Below, in pieces: positions 1 through 11,426 of a stretch of DNA of 64,000 bases. Source of the stretch: ZC4RG30 sp035556135 (GTDB lineage Bacteria; Pseudomonadota; Gammaproteobacteria; Steroidobacterales; Steroidobacteraceae); assembly GCA_035556135.1 (NCBI GenBank), contig DATMFO010000005.1:62001-126000 (forward strand), given 5' to 3'. The position numbers were made by a program, and so were the translations under genes. Positions within the stretch are counted from its first letter, which is position 1, and every line of letters begins with the position of its first letter. A model generated the notes under the pieces. The model did not search any database. It was not told where the DNA came from and was given only the letters and a program-made list of their open reading frames with translations.

Positions 1-993
1 CCTTGCGAACTTGTCGGTGGCGCGACGCAGCGCCCTGGCGATGCCCGGCTCGAAGGCCGAGTGTCCGGCGTCTGGCACGACCACCAGCTCGGATCCAGGC
101 CAGGCCCGATGCAGGTGCCAGGCACTGCGCATCGGGCACACCACGTCGTAACGCCCCTGCACGATCACCACCGGGATGTGCCGGATCTTTGGCACGTCGC
201 GCAGCAGCTGGTCGTCGTGCTCCAGGAAGCCGCCATTGACGAAGTAGTGACACTCGATGCGCGCGAACGCTGCCGCATATTCGATGTCGCGCATCTTCGC
301 CACGTACGAGGGATCGCTGTGCAGGTGGCTGGTGGCGCCTTCCCAAACCGACCAGGCACGTGCGGCGGCATTACGCTCCCGGGTATCGGAACTGGTGAGG
401 CGCCGGTAGTAGGCGCGCATCAGGTCGTAGCGCTCCTCTTCGGGAATCGGCGCAATGTAGTGCTCCCACTGATCGGGGAACAGTGATGCCGCACCTTCGC
501 TGCTCTGGTAGAACCACTCCAGCTCCGAACGGCGCAGCAGGAAGATGCCGCGCAACACCAGCTCGGTGACCCGGTCGGGATGTTTCTGCGCATAGGCCAG
601 CGCCAGCGTCGAACCCCAGCTGCCGCCGAACACCTGCCATTGCCCGATCCCCAGCAGCTCGCGCAGTTTTTCCGTGTCGGCGACGAGATCCCAGGTGGTG
701 TTTTCCTCGAGCGAGGCATGCGGCGTGCTCTTGCCGCAGCCGCGCTGGTCGAACATCACGATGCGGTAGCGCTTCGGGTCGAAGAAACGCCGCATCTGGG
801 GATTGGTGCCGCCGCCCGGTCCGCCGTGCAGGAACACCACCGGCTTGCCCTTCGGGTTGCCGCTTTCCTCGTAGTAGATCTCGTGCAGCCTGGAAACCTT
901 CAGGCGACCGGTGCGCAGCGCGCGCAGCGGCGGGTACAGCCCGTCGGCAGGTGCGGATTTCGCCGCGGTCTTCCTCGCCCGCGCCGTGGCCAC
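1..993 (-). CDS. pip: proline iminopeptidase, runs off left edge
   Basis: Alpha/beta-hydrolase that removes N-terminal proline from peptides in the cytoplasm. I translated 331 residues in one open frame. The oxyanion motif HGGPGGG is at about residues 56-62, the nucleophile in GGSWGS is about Ser125, the acid in QGRYD is about Asp283 and the base in DAGHS about His311, the usual order of peptidase family S33. The start is GTG at 993, directly abutting the TAG stop of the HIT gene, so the two are probably co-translated. Family members are about 310-330 residues, so only a few C-terminal codons and the stop lie outside the window. Confidence 0.9.
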   Translation of the reverse strand, partial: MATARARKTAAKSAPADGLYPPLRALRTGRLKVSRLHEIYYEESGNPKGKPVVFLHGGPGGGTNPQMRRFFDPKRYRIVMFDQRGCGKSTPHASLEENTTWDLVADTEKLRELLGIGQWQVFGGSWGSTLALAYAQKHPDRVTELVLRGIFLLRRSELEWFYQSSEGAASLFPDQWEHYIAPIPEEERYDLMRAYYRRLTSSDTRERNAAARAWSVWEGATSHLHSDPSYVAKMRDIEYAAAFARIECHYFVNGGFLEHDDQLLRDVPKIRHIPVVIVQGRYDVVCPMRSAWHLHRAWPGSELVVVPDAGHSAFEPGIARALRRATDKFAR

Positions 994-1341
994 CTAGCGG
1001 GCTCCGGTCATGGGGCCCAGCGGCGCGCCGCCGATGAGGTGCAGGTGGAGGTGATAAACCTCCTGTCCGCCGTGCCGGTTGCAGTTGACCAGCAGCCGAT
1101 AGCCGTCTTCGGCAATCCCCAGCTGCTTCGCGAGGTCGCGCGCCACCAGGAAGAGCTTGCCGATCAGCGGGGCATCGGCATCGGCAATGTCATTGGCGGT
1201 GGGAATGGGCCTGTTCGGCACGATGAGGATGTGCACCGGCGCGCGCGGGTGGATGTCGCGGAACGCGGTGACCTCGGCATCCTGGTAGAGGATGTCCGCG
1301 GGAATCTCGCGGGCGACGATGCGTTCGAAGAGCGTAGGCAT
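994..1341 (-). CDS. hinT: HIT family (HinT-like) nucleotide phosphoramidase
   Basis: Small cytoplasmic histidine-triad hydrolase of 115 residues; relatives cleave adenosine 5'-phosphoramidates. The signature HLHLHL lies at about residues 97-102, close to the C-terminus as in HinT. ATG at 1341 is chosen because GGAGG stands 7 nt upstream; a longer open frame reaches 1425 but would run through the promoter area of holA. It is the first gene of a two-gene unit with pip and is transcribed away from holA, with only 46 bp between the two starts. Confidence 0.9.
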   Translation of the reverse strand: MPTLFERIVAREIPADILYQDAEVTAFRDIHPRAPVHILIVPNRPIPTANDIADADAPLIGKLFLVARDLAKQLGIAEDGYRLLVNCNRHGGQEVYHLHLHLIGGAPLGPMTGAR

Positions 1342-1374
1342 GCCCGGGCCTCCGTGGGGGCGCTGACTTGGGCC

Positions 1375-1380
1375 TATAAT
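1375..1380 (+). promoter_or_regulatory. TATAAT -10 element of holA, leaderless configuration
   Basis: A perfect TATAAT ends 7 nt before the TTG start of holA and no Shine-Dalgarno lies between. Transcription would begin at or next to the start codon. No good -35 hexamer is visible. Confidence 0.55.
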
Positions 1381-1387
1381 AGCGGCC

Positions 1388-2407
1388 TTGAGAACCACAC
1401 CGGAAAAGCTGTCCGCCGCGCTCAAGCGGGGGCTTGCCCCAGTCTATCTGCTCTCCGGCGCCGAGCCCCTGACGCAGGGGGAGGCAGGCGACGCCATCCG
1501 CGCGGCCGCGCGTGCCGCCGGCTTCACCGAGCGTGAGGTGTTCTTCATCGAGCGCGCCAACGGCGGTCCCTGGGATGACATCTTCGCCAGCTGCCAGGCG
1601 ATGTCGCTGTTCGCGGCGCGCCGCGTGGTGGAGATCCGCATTCCCGCTTCCAAGCCCGGCACAGAAGGTGCCAGGGCCCTGCAGGAACTGGTGCGCGTCG
1701 CCGGTCCTGACCTCATCCTGCTGGTGACCACCGGCGAACTGGACTGGACCACCCGCAAGACTTCCTGGGTGCAGGCGCTGGACAACGCCGGGGTCTGGGT
1801 GGATGCCGCGGTTCCGGCGCTGGCCCAGTACCCGGCCTGGCTGCAGCAGCGCGCGGCCGGCGAAGGGGTGGAGCTGGATGAAGAAGCCCTGGCACTGCTC
1901 GCGCAGCAGACCGAGGGCAACCTGCTGGCCGCCGTGCAGGAACTGCGCAAGCTGGCCCTGAACGGCGTGCGCCGCGCCGGTGCCGCCGAGGTGCTGGCCG
2001 CTGGTGCGCAGAGCAGCCGCTTCGATGTGGCGCAGCTGGGCGAAGCAGTGTTGCGGGGCGACGCGCCGCGCGCCCTGCGCGTGCTGGCCGGCCTGCGCGC
2101 CGAGGGCGTGGAAACGCCGCTGGTGCTGTGGTCGGTATGGCAGGAGCTGCGCATGTTGTGGATCACCCTGGTGCCCGGTGCTCCAGTGCCGGTGTTCTCG
2201 CGCCACAAGGAGCTGGTACCGCAGGCCGCATCGCGCCTGCGGCCTCTGGGGCGGGCCTTCTTTGCACGCCTGGACCTGCAGATGGCGCAGGTTGACCTCA
2301 TCGCCAAGGGGCGCCGCCATGGCAATGCCTGGGACGCACTGGCCATGGTGGTGGCGGAATTCGCCAGCGGCAGGCCCGTGCTCGACGCCGGGGCCGCAGC
2401 GGCATGA
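1388..2407 (+). CDS. holA: DNA polymerase III subunit delta
   Basis: Delta subunit of the clamp-loader complex, which opens the beta sliding clamp during replication. The 339-residue product has the family's N-terminal pattern (PEKL..L..GL.PVYLLSG.EPL) and the expected length. The start is TTG at 1388, placed by alignment with the usual N-terminus; no ATG is available and there is no Shine-Dalgarno, but TATAAT sits 7 nt upstream. It overlaps nadD by ATGA. In many gammaproteobacteria leuS and lptE precede holA; here they are replaced by a divergent HIT gene. Confidence 0.93.
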   Translation: MRTTPEKLSAALKRGLAPVYLLSGAEPLTQGEAGDAIRAAARAAGFTEREVFFIERANGGPWDDIFASCQAMSLFAARRVVEIRIPASKPGTEGARALQELVRVAGPDLILLVTTGELDWTTRKTSWVQALDNAGVWVDAAVPALAQYPAWLQQRAAGEGVELDEEALALLAQQTEGNLLAAVQELRKLALNGVRRAGAAEVLAAGAQSSRFDVAQLGEAVLRGDAPRALRVLAGLRAEGVETPLVLWSVWQELRMLWITLVPGAPVPVFSRHKELVPQAASRLRPLGRAFFARLDLQMAQVDLIAKGRRHGNAWDALAMVVAEFASGRPVLDAGAAAA

Positions 2408-3060
2408 GTGCCTCGCGCGCCCAGGGCAGTGGTCCACTCGGCATCTTCGGCGGCACCTTCGACCCGGTGCACAATGGCCACCTTCGCACCGCCTTTGAAT
2501 TGCGCGAGGCCCTGCGCCTGGAAGAAGTCCGCTTCCTGCCCACCGGCAATCCGCCGCACCGCGAGTCCACGCAGGCAAGTGCGGAGATGCGCCTGGCGCT
2601 GGTGCGGGCGGCTGTCGCCGACGAGCCGGCATTCTCGGTCGATGATCGCGAAACCCGCCGCGGCGGGCTGTCTTACAGCGTGGATACGCTCTCGGAACTG
2701 CGTGCGGAATTCCCGCAGCGCTCCATCTGCCTGCTGCTGGGCATGGATGCCTTCCTCGGCCTGCCCAACTGGCACCGCTGGCGCGAGATCCTCGAACTGG
2801 CCCACGTGGTGGTTGCCCACCGCCCGGGCTGGAAGGCACCCACCCAGGGACCGCTGGGAGAGGTGATGGTGGATCGCGGCACCGGCTCCGTGCGCGAGCT
2901 GCACGAGGCCACTGCCGGGCGCGTGTTCGTGCATGCCGTGACGCAGCTGGAAATCTCCTCCACCGAACTGCGGGCATTGATTGCCCGCGGCCGTGATCCC
3001 CGCTACCTGGTCCCCGACAGCGTCTGCAAGCTGCTGCGCGAGAGGGGGTGGTATGCTTGA
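2404..3060 (+). CDS. nadD: nicotinate-nucleotide adenylyltransferase
   Basis: Converts nicotinate mononucleotide and ATP to deamido-NAD in NAD biosynthesis. The nucleotidyltransferase signature GGTFDPVHNGH is at residues 16-26 and the distal ISSTELR motif is near residue 185, both diagnostic of NadD. The 218-residue length is typical. Translationally coupled to holA through an ATGA overlap and followed closely by rsfS. Confidence 0.96.
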   Translation: MSASRAQGSGPLGIFGGTFDPVHNGHLRTAFELREALRLEEVRFLPTGNPPHRESTQASAEMRLALVRAAVADEPAFSVDDRETRRGGLSYSVDTLSELRAEFPQRSICLLLGMDAFLGLPNWHRWREILELAHVVVAHRPGWKAPTQGPLGEVMVDRGTGSVRELHEATAGRVFVHAVTQLEISSTELRALIARGRDPRYLVPDSVCKLLRERGWYA

Positions 3061-3065
3061 GGCAC

Positions 3066-3596
3066 ATGGCAGCCCGTAAGCTCTCCCGTCCGCCCGCGCG
3101 CGCCGCGCTGGTGAAGACTGTCACCGCCGCCCTCGATGACATGAAGGCCACGAACATCAAGGTGATGGACGTGCGCCAGGTCACCGACGTGTCCGATTGC
3201 ATGGTGCTGGCATCCGGCAACTCCGACCGGCACGTGAAATCCATTGCCGACCGCGTGGTCGAGCGCGCCAAGGCCGCCGGCTTCCGCCCCATTGGCGTGG
3301 AAGGCCAGCGGGATGGCGAGTGGGTGCTGGTGGATCTCAATGACGTGCTGGTGCACGTGATGTTGCCGCGGGTACGCGAGTTCTACGGGCTGGAAGAGCT
3401 GTGGGAAACAGCGCCGGCCGCCAGGCCGCGCGCGAAGGCAAAGGCCAGGCCCAAGGCCAGCAACCGGTCTGGTTCGCCCGCCAGGAAGTCCGCCCCGGCC
3501 AAGGGCAAGTCCAGGCCAGCGCGTGGCGCACCTGGCCGCAAGTCGGCACCGGCGCGCGGCAAGCGCGCGGGAAAAAGCGCACGCCCGCGGGGCTGA
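3066..3596 (+). CDS. rsfS: ribosomal silencing factor with long basic tail
   Basis: RsfS binds ribosomal protein L14 and blocks subunit joining when nutrients are scarce. Residues 1-110 carry the DUF143 core, including the motifs SDCMVLASGNSDRH and DVLVHVML. Residues from about 115 to 176 are an added tail made almost only of K, R, A, P, G and S, absent from the usual 105-120-residue proteins. ATG 3066 is preferred: TATGCT lies 8 nt upstream and GAGG just before it, and the core starts soon after. The gene sits between nadD and rlmH, the standard order. Confidence 0.93.
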   Translation: MAARKLSRPPARAALVKTVTAALDDMKATNIKVMDVRQVTDVSDCMVLASGNSDRHVKSIADRVVERAKAAGFRPIGVEGQRDGEWVLVDLNDVLVHVMLPRVREFYGLEELWETAPAARPRAKAKARPKASNRSGSPARKSAPAKGKSRPARGAPGRKSAPARGKRAGKSARPRG

Positions 3597-3600
3597 GCCC

Positions 3601-4068
3601 GTGCGCATCCGCCTGATCGCCGTGGGGCAGCGCATGCCCGCGTGGATCAGCGATGGTTACAGCGATTACACGCGGCGGCTGAAGCCGCGCCTTCCCGTGG
3701 AACTGGTGGAGATTCCGGCCGGCCGGCGCGGCAGTGGCGATGTGGCGCGCGCCATGGCCGAGGAAGGCAAGGCCATCCTGGGTGCGCTGCGTCCGCCGGA
3801 TCATGTGGTGGCGCTGGACGAACACGGCAGGCAACGCAGCAGTGTCGAGCTTTCGCGCTGGTTGGCGCAGCGCATGCAGGCCGGCAATGACCTGGCATTC
3901 CTGGTCGGCGGTGCCGACGGGTTCGCACCGGAAGTGCTGGCGCGCGCGCAGGAGCGCTGGTCACTTTCAGCGCTGACGCTGCCCCATGCGCTGGTGCGCG
4001 TGGTGTTCGCCGAGCAGATCTATCGCGCCGTGACGCTGCTCGATGGGCATCCCTATCACCGGGAGTGA
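3601..4068 (+). CDS. rlmH: 23S rRNA (pseudouridine-1915-N3)-methyltransferase
   Basis: SPOUT-class methyltransferase acting on pseudouridine 1915 in helix 69 of 23S rRNA. The 155-residue protein has the family N-terminus (VRIRLIAVGQRMP), the knot motif FLVGGADG at about 101-108 and the C-terminal E-IYRA-(6)-HPYHR signature. The start is GTG at 3601, 4 nt after the rsfS stop, which gives the standard length; an open extension to 3523 would lie inside rsfS. Confidence 0.96.
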   Translation: MRIRLIAVGQRMPAWISDGYSDYTRRLKPRLPVELVEIPAGRRGSGDVARAMAEEGKAILGALRPPDHVVALDEHGRQRSSVELSRWLAQRMQAGNDLAFLVGGADGFAPEVLARAQERWSLSALTLPHALVRVVFAEQIYRAVTLLDGHPYHRE

Positions 4069-4072
4069 AACC

Positions 4073-4672
4073 TTGGACCTGTTCGCCTTCCCGCGCATCG
4101 TGCTCGCCTCTGCCTCGCCCCGCCGGCGGGAGCTGCTGGACCAGCTCGGCATTGCCCATGACGTGCTGCCGGCCGACGTGGATGAAACCGAAATCGCAGG
4201 CGAAGCGCCCGTCGCGCTGGCGCAGCGCCTTGCACGCATGAAGGTCCTGGAAGGGCGCCGGCGGGAGGGCGGCCACCGCATCGTGCTGGGGGCTGACACC
4301 GTCGTGACGGCGGATGGACAGCTGTTTGGCAAGCCTGTCGGCCGCGAGGATGCCATCCGCATGCTCACGCAGCTGGGCGGACGGGAACATCGTGTTGTCA
4401 CCGCAGTGGCGCTGGCTCCGCCGGGCGAGGCACCTGTCATGGAGGCAGTGTCCGAAACCCTTGTCCGCATGCGCGCCATCACTGCGGCGGAAGCGGCGGC
4501 GTACTGGGACACGGGCGAGCCGCCCGGCAAGGCTGGTGCGTACGCCATACAGGGCCGGGGCGCGGTGTTCATAGAACATATCTCCGGCAGCTACTCGGGC
4601 GTGATGGGCCTGCCCCTGTACGAAACCGCGCGCCTGCTGCAGGCTGTGCAGTCCGCCGGAGGGACCCGATGA
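4073..4672 (+). CDS. maf: Maf-family nucleotide pyrophosphatase
   Basis: House-cleaning pyrophosphatase that hydrolyses non-canonical or excess nucleoside triphosphates. The 199-residue protein begins with the Maf motif SASPRRRELL at about residue 12 and has the catalytic LGADTVV near 69. TTG at 4073 is chosen because GGGAG lies 7 nt upstream and it places the first strand at the N-terminus; ATG 4043 would overlap rlmH by 26 bp. It overlaps rng by ATGA, as in other gammaproteobacterial maf-rng operons. Whether it is YhdE (dTTP) or YceF type cannot be decided by eye. Confidence 0.9.
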   Translation: MDLFAFPRIVLASASPRRRELLDQLGIAHDVLPADVDETEIAGEAPVALAQRLARMKVLEGRRREGGHRIVLGADTVVTADGQLFGKPVGREDAIRMLTQLGGREHRVVTAVALAPPGEAPVMEAVSETLVRMRAITAAEAAAYWDTGEPPGKAGAYAIQGRGAVFIEHISGSYSGVMGLPLYETARLLQAVQSAGGTR

Positions 4673-6150
4673 GCATCGAGATCCTGGTCAACGTCGCGCC
4701 ACGCGAGACGCGGGCCGCATTGCTGGACAATGGCGCCCTGCAGGAAGTGTTCATCGAGCGCGCCAGCCGGCGCGGCCTGGTGAGCAACCTCTACAAGGGC
4801 CGCGTGTCGCGCGTGCTGCCTGGCATGCAGGCGGCCTTCCTCGAGATCGGCCTGGCGCGCACGGCCTTCCTGCATGTGGCCGACATCCTGGCGCCGCCGC
4901 CGGATCCGGGCAATGACGCGCACGATGACACACGCCCGGTGGAGGCGGACATCCGCACGCTGGTGCGCGAGGGCGATGAGCTGCTGGTGCAGGTGGTGAA
5001 GGATCCGCTGGGCACCAAGGGTGCGCGGCTTTCCACGCATGTGTCGCTGCCCTCGCGCTACCTGGTGTACATGCCGCGCGGTACGCGCGTGGGAGTCTCC
5101 TCGCGCATTGAATCGGAGGCCGAGCGCAACCGGCTGCGTGACCTGGTTTCGGGCCTCGCGGCCGGGCACGGCAAGGGTGGCTACATCGTGCGCACGGCAG
5201 CGATGGGCGCGGAGCTGCCGGCGCTGCATGCCGACATGCTGTTCCTGCAGCGGCTGTGGACGCATGTGCGCGAACGCGCGGCAACCACGTCGGCCGGCAA
5301 CCTGGTGCACGAGGACCTGCCGCTCACCACGCGCGTGCTGCGCGATGAGCTGCGCGAGGAGGTGCGTCGCGTGCTGGTGGACTCCGCGCAGGAGTTCGAG
5401 AAGATGCGCAGCTTCGCCGGTGCCTTCATGCCCGACTTCGCCGACCGCATCGAGCTGCACCAGGCGCCGCGGCCCATCTTCGACCTGCACGGCGTGGAGG
5501 AGGAGATCAGCCGCGCGCTGGATGCGCGCGTGCCGCTGAAGTCCGGCGGCCATATCGTGATCGAACAGACCGAGGCGATGACCACGGTGGATGTGAACAC
5601 CGGCGGATATGTCGGCCACCGCAACCTCGAGGAGACCATCTTCCGCACCAACCTGGAGGCCGCGGTCACCATTGCGCGCCAGCTGCGGGTGCGCAACCTC
5701 GGCGGCATCATCGTGCTCGACTTCATCGACATGCAGGATCCCGACCACCGGCAGGCGCTGCTCGACGCGCTGCAGGGCGCACTCGCCGCCGATCGCGCGC
5801 AGACCCACATCGCCAGCGTGTCGCCGCTGGGGCTGGTTGAAATGACACGCAAGCGCACGCGCGAGAGCCTGGAGCACCTCTTGTGCTCGGCCTGCCCGCA
5901 GTGCCAGGGCCGCGGTTATGTGCGCACGCCCGAGACCGTAAGCCACGAGATCTTCCGCGAACTGATGCGGCAGAGCCGCCAGTTCCAGAGTGACGAGCTG
6001 GTGGTGCTGGCGCACCAGGACGTGGTGGACTGGCTGCAGGATGAGGAATCCGCGGGGCTGGCCGAGCTGGAAACCCAGGTAGGCCGTCCCATCCGCCTGC
6101 AGGCGGAACCGCTGTATGCAATAGACCAGTACGACGTGGTGCTGGCGTGA
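4669..6150 (+). CDS. rng: ribonuclease G
   Basis: Single-strand endoribonuclease that matures the 5' end of 16S rRNA and degrades some mRNAs. The 493 residues match RNase G length. The N-terminal region with the S1 domain (NLYKGRV...GMQAAFLEIG) spans about 35-130, catalytic acidic motifs are VDVNTGGYVG and VLDFIDM, and CPQC near residue 408 is the zinc-link cysteine pair. It follows maf by an ATGA overlap and precedes nit and tldD; yhdP, which often sits between rng and tldD, is absent here. Confidence 0.95.
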   Translation: MSIEILVNVAPRETRAALLDNGALQEVFIERASRRGLVSNLYKGRVSRVLPGMQAAFLEIGLARTAFLHVADILAPPPDPGNDAHDDTRPVEADIRTLVREGDELLVQVVKDPLGTKGARLSTHVSLPSRYLVYMPRGTRVGVSSRIESEAERNRLRDLVSGLAAGHGKGGYIVRTAAMGAELPALHADMLFLQRLWTHVRERAATTSAGNLVHEDLPLTTRVLRDELREEVRRVLVDSAQEFEKMRSFAGAFMPDFADRIELHQAPRPIFDLHGVEEEISRALDARVPLKSGGHIVIEQTEAMTTVDVNTGGYVGHRNLEETIFRTNLEAAVTIARQLRVRNLGGIIVLDFIDMQDPDHRQALLDALQGALAADRAQTHIASVSPLGLVEMTRKRTRESLEHLLCSACPQCQGRGYVRTPETVSHEIFRELMRQSRQFQSDELVVLAHQDVVDWLQDEESAGLAELETQVGRPIRLQAEPLYAIDQYDVVLA

Positions 6151-6180
6151 CAAGGCGTGATCAATGGCAGGTGGCGTGAC

Positions 6181-7017
6181 ATGGCAAGCGATGCAGTGAA
6201 GGTGGCCGCGGTGCAGATGACTTCGGGCCTGGAAGTGGCCGGCAACCTGCGGCGCGCGCGGGAGCTGCTGGAGCTGGCGTCCAGCCGCGGTGCGAAGCTG
6301 GCCGTGCTGCCGGAAAACTTCGCGCTGATGGCGCGCCGCGAGCGCGACAAGCGCGAGATCGCGGAAGCCGATGGCGAGGGGCCCATCCAGTCCATGCTCT
6401 CTGCCGCGGCGCGCGACTTCGGGCTCACGGTGGTCGGTGGCACCATGCCGCTGAAGATTCCCGGTGAGGAGCGCGTGGCGCCGGCGAGCCTGGTCTACGG
6501 ACCTGACGGCCAGCGCATCGGCCGCTACGACAAGATCCATCTCTTCGACGTGAACGTGCCCGATGCCGCCGAATCGCATCGCGAGTCCGCCGGCATGGCG
6601 CCGGGCCGCAGCATCGGCGTGTTCGATACGCCGGCGGGGCGCATCGGCGTGGCGGTGTGCTACGACCTGCGCTTCCCCGAGCTGTTCCGCCGCATGAGCG
6701 AGCAGCGTGCGGATTATTTCGTGGTCTCGGCAGCCTTCACCGTGCCGACAGGGCAGTCCCACTGGGACCTGCTGGTGCGGGCCCGCGCGGTGGAAAACCT
6801 GTGCCACCTTGTGGTTTCAGCGCAGGTGGGCCAGCATCCCAATGGCCGCGCCACCTGGGGCCACAGCATGGTGGTGGACTGCTGGGGCGGCATCGTCGAT
6901 GTCCTGCCCGAGGGCGAGGGCGTGGCGGTGGGCGATGTGGACCTCGCCCGCCAGGCGCGCGTCCGCAGCGAATTTCCGGCCCTTGAACACCGCGTTCTCG
7001 GCCGCATCATCCAGTAA
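6181..7017 (+). CDS. carbon-nitrogen hydrolase (Nit/omega-amidase-like)
   Basis: Nitrilase-superfamily amidase of 278 residues. The catalytic triad is visible as Glu45 in LPEN, Lys118 in YDKIHLFD and Cys160 in VCYDLRFPE. Proteins of this subfamily next to tldD are related to Nit1, which repairs deaminated glutathione; that substrate is inferred from family and context. ATG 6181 is chosen with AGGTGG a few bases upstream; a GTG at 6157 would add eight residues without conserved sequence. Stop and tldD start are 8 bp apart. Confidence 0.88.
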   Translation: MASDAVKVAAVQMTSGLEVAGNLRRARELLELASSRGAKLAVLPENFALMARRERDKREIAEADGEGPIQSMLSAAARDFGLTVVGGTMPLKIPGEERVAPASLVYGPDGQRIGRYDKIHLFDVNVPDAAESHRESAGMAPGRSIGVFDTPAGRIGVAVCYDLRFPELFRRMSEQRADYFVVSAAFTVPTGQSHWDLLVRARAVENLCHLVVSAQVGQHPNGRATWGHSMVVDCWGGIVDVLPEGEGVAVGDVDLARQARVRSEFPALEHRVLGRIIQ

Positions 7018-7025
7018 GGAACCCC

Positions 7026-8477
7026 ATGACCGCCTCCTCCGACAATCTGGCGCTGGCCCGCCAGGCCATCCTCACCCCCGGCGGCCTCGATGAGCGCTGG
7101 CTGGACCGCACGCTGGGCCTGGTGATGGACCATGCCATCGACAGCGCCGACCTCTATTTCCAGGTGTCGCGGGAGGAGTCCTGGGCGCTGGAAGACGGCA
7201 TCGTGAAGGAAGGCAGCGCCAGCATCGAGGAAGGCGTGGGCGTGCGCGCCATCAGTGGCGAGAAGACCGGCTTCGCCTATTCCGACGAGATCCAGCCTGA
7301 TGCACTGCAAGAGGCCTCGCGCGCGGCACGCGCCATCGCGAAGCAGAGCCCGGGCAAGGGCGTGCAGGCCTGGAGGCGCGTCGAAACCGCCCCACTGCTC
7401 TACCGGCCGGATGATCCGCTGTCGAGCATGGATGACGCGCTGAAGATCCAGTGGCTGATGCGCGTGGATCGCGAGACGCGCGCCATGGATCCGCGCGTGA
7501 AGCAGGTGATGGCCAGCTGCAATGCCGTGCACGAGGTGGTGCTGGTGGCCGGCAGCGACGGCCAGCTTGCCGCCGACGTGCGGCCCCTGGTCCGATTCAA
7601 CGTCTCGGTCATCGTCGAGCAGGACGGGCGCCGCGAGCAGGGTTATGCCGGCGCCGGCGGCCGCTACACGCTGGCTGAACTGGTGGCCGACGAGAAGCCG
7701 CTGAAGCTGGCGCGCGAGGCGGTGCGCCAGGCGCTGGTGAATCTCGAAGCCGTGCCTGCGCCCGCCGGGCAGATGCCCGTGGTGCTGGCGCCGGGCTGGC
7801 CCGGCATCCTGCTGCACGAGGCCATCGGCCACGGGCTGGAGGGCGACTTCAACCGCAAGGGCACCTCGGCGTTCAGCAACCGCATCGGCGAGCGCGTGGC
7901 CAGCGAGCATTGCACCGTGGTGGATGACGGCACTCTCTCCGCCCGGCGCGGTTCGCTGAACATCGACGATGAAGGCACGCCCACCCAGTGCACCACGCTG
8001 ATCGAGAACGGTGTGCTGAAGGGCTACCTGCAGGACGCGCACAACGCCCGCCTCACCGGCACGAAGTCCACCGGCAACGGCCGCCGCGAATCCTTCGCGC
8101 ACATGACGCTGCCGCGCATGACCAACACCTACATGCGGCCCGGCCCGCATGATCCGGGCGAGATCATCGCTTCGGTGGAGAAGGGCATCTACGCGGTGAA
8201 CTTCGGCGGCGGGCAGGTGGACATCACCTCCGGCAAGTTCGTGTTCTCGGCCAGCGAGGCCTATTTGATCGAGAACGGCCGCATCACGCGCCCCATCAAG
8301 GGCGCCACGCTGATCGGCAACGGACCGGATGTGCTCACGCGCGTGTCGATGGTGGGCAACGACCTGAAGCTCGACGAAGGCGTGGGTACCTGTGGCAAGG
8401 AAGGCCAGAGTGTGCCCGTTGGTGTCGGCCAGCCCACGCTGCGCATCGATGCGATGACGGTGGGCGGCACGAACTGA
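7026..8477 (+). CDS. tldD: metalloprotease TldD
   Basis: Zinc-dependent peptidase subunit that acts with TldE/PmbA on unfolded peptides and microcin precursors. The 483-residue protein has the HExxxH metal motif HEAIGH at 264-269 and the TldD C-terminal pattern ending in the MTVGG region. Its partner pmbA lies at 37453-38799, so the catabolic island separates the two. The stop TGA (8475-8477) directly abuts the stop of the convergent acetoacetyl-CoA synthetase gene, giving the hexamer TGATCA with no intergenic base. Confidence 0.95.
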   Translation: MTASSDNLALARQAILTPGGLDERWLDRTLGLVMDHAIDSADLYFQVSREESWALEDGIVKEGSASIEEGVGVRAISGEKTGFAYSDEIQPDALQEASRAARAIAKQSPGKGVQAWRRVETAPLLYRPDDPLSSMDDALKIQWLMRVDRETRAMDPRVKQVMASCNAVHEVVLVAGSDGQLAADVRPLVRFNVSVIVEQDGRREQGYAGAGGRYTLAELVADEKPLKLAREAVRQALVNLEAVPAPAGQMPVVLAPGWPGILLHEAIGHGLEGDFNRKGTSAFSNRIGERVASEHCTVVDDGTLSARRGSLNIDDEGTPTQCTTLIENGVLKGYLQDAHNARLTGTKSTGNGRRESFAHMTLPRMTNTYMRPGPHDPGEIIASVEKGIYAVNFGGGQVDITSGKFVFSASEAYLIENGRITRPIKGATLIGNGPDVLTRVSMVGNDLKLDEGVGTCGKEGQSVPVGVGQPTLRIDAMTVGGTN

Positions 8478-10448
<1,971 letters not shown>

Positions 10449-11426
10449 CAGTGGCGGCCTGCCTGGCGCGGTACTCGCGCGGCGGCATGCCGTACTGCTC
10501 GCGGAAGCTGCGGCTGAAATGCGGCGCGCTGTTGAAGCCCCAGTTGAATGCGATCTCGCAGATGGAGCGGCTGCGCCAGCGCGGGTCGGCAAGCTGCCGG
10601 GCGGTCTCTTCGAGACGCCGGCGCAGCACGTAGGAGGAAATGCACTCGCCCTCGCGCGCGAAGATCATGCGCAGGTAGCGCGCGGAGACATTCAGCGCCG
10701 CGGCAATGCTGTGCGGGCCGAGTTCCGGATCGCCCAAGTGCTGCTCGATGAACAGCCTGGCGCGGGCATAGCGACCGCCCGAAGTCGAGGCGGTGGCAGT
10801 GAGCTGGCTGAAGGCCATCGAGAAGGCCAGCGCCAGTGTTTCCAGCACCTGGCGCGACAGGCACTCCTGCGCCGCGACCGGCAGTTCCGCGCGCGCCTGT
10901 GCGCAGAAGTTGCGGATCAGCGAGGCAGCCACATCGGCCATGCCCGTGCCCGCCGCCAGTCGACGACCGCAGAAATGTTCGGGGGATGGCAGGTGCTGGC
11001 GCAGCGCCCTTGCGGGCACGCGTACCAGCAGCAATGTTGAACCGCTTTCTATGCGGTGCTTGTGGGGAGCGCAGTTGTCGCACAGTGCAAGGTCACCAGG
11101 GGCAAGGTCGGCACGCTGCCCATACTGTGACAGATTGCCGCGGCCTTCCAGTTGCACGATCAGCGTATAGCCGCTGCCGGATTCGCGGGCATCGGGAGTG
11201 GGCATGCGATCCACGGCAGTGCCCACGCATACCACACGCGCAAAGCGCAGCACTCCGAGCGAACCCACCTGCATGCGGGCGTCGAAACCGCCGAGGTCCG
11301 TCGAAAACAGCTCGCTGCGGGCGAAGTGCGCGCTGTACTGCGCGCTCCAGGCTGCGAGCCTGTTGCGGCTGGGACCTGCCGTCCCGCTGGTCATGGCCTC
11401 CATACTCCCCCCGCTTGTATTTCCTA

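Noticed and set aside
1190..3340. 716-codon open frame on the minus strand opposite holA, nadD and rsfS
   Set aside because: It lies antisense to well-supported genes and has low-complexity R/P/A composition; GC-rich third positions open such frames by chance.
4591..6807. 738-codon minus-strand frame opposite rng and the nitrilase-like gene
   Set aside because: Histidine/glutamine-rich antisense shadow of rng; no domain or ribosome-binding site.
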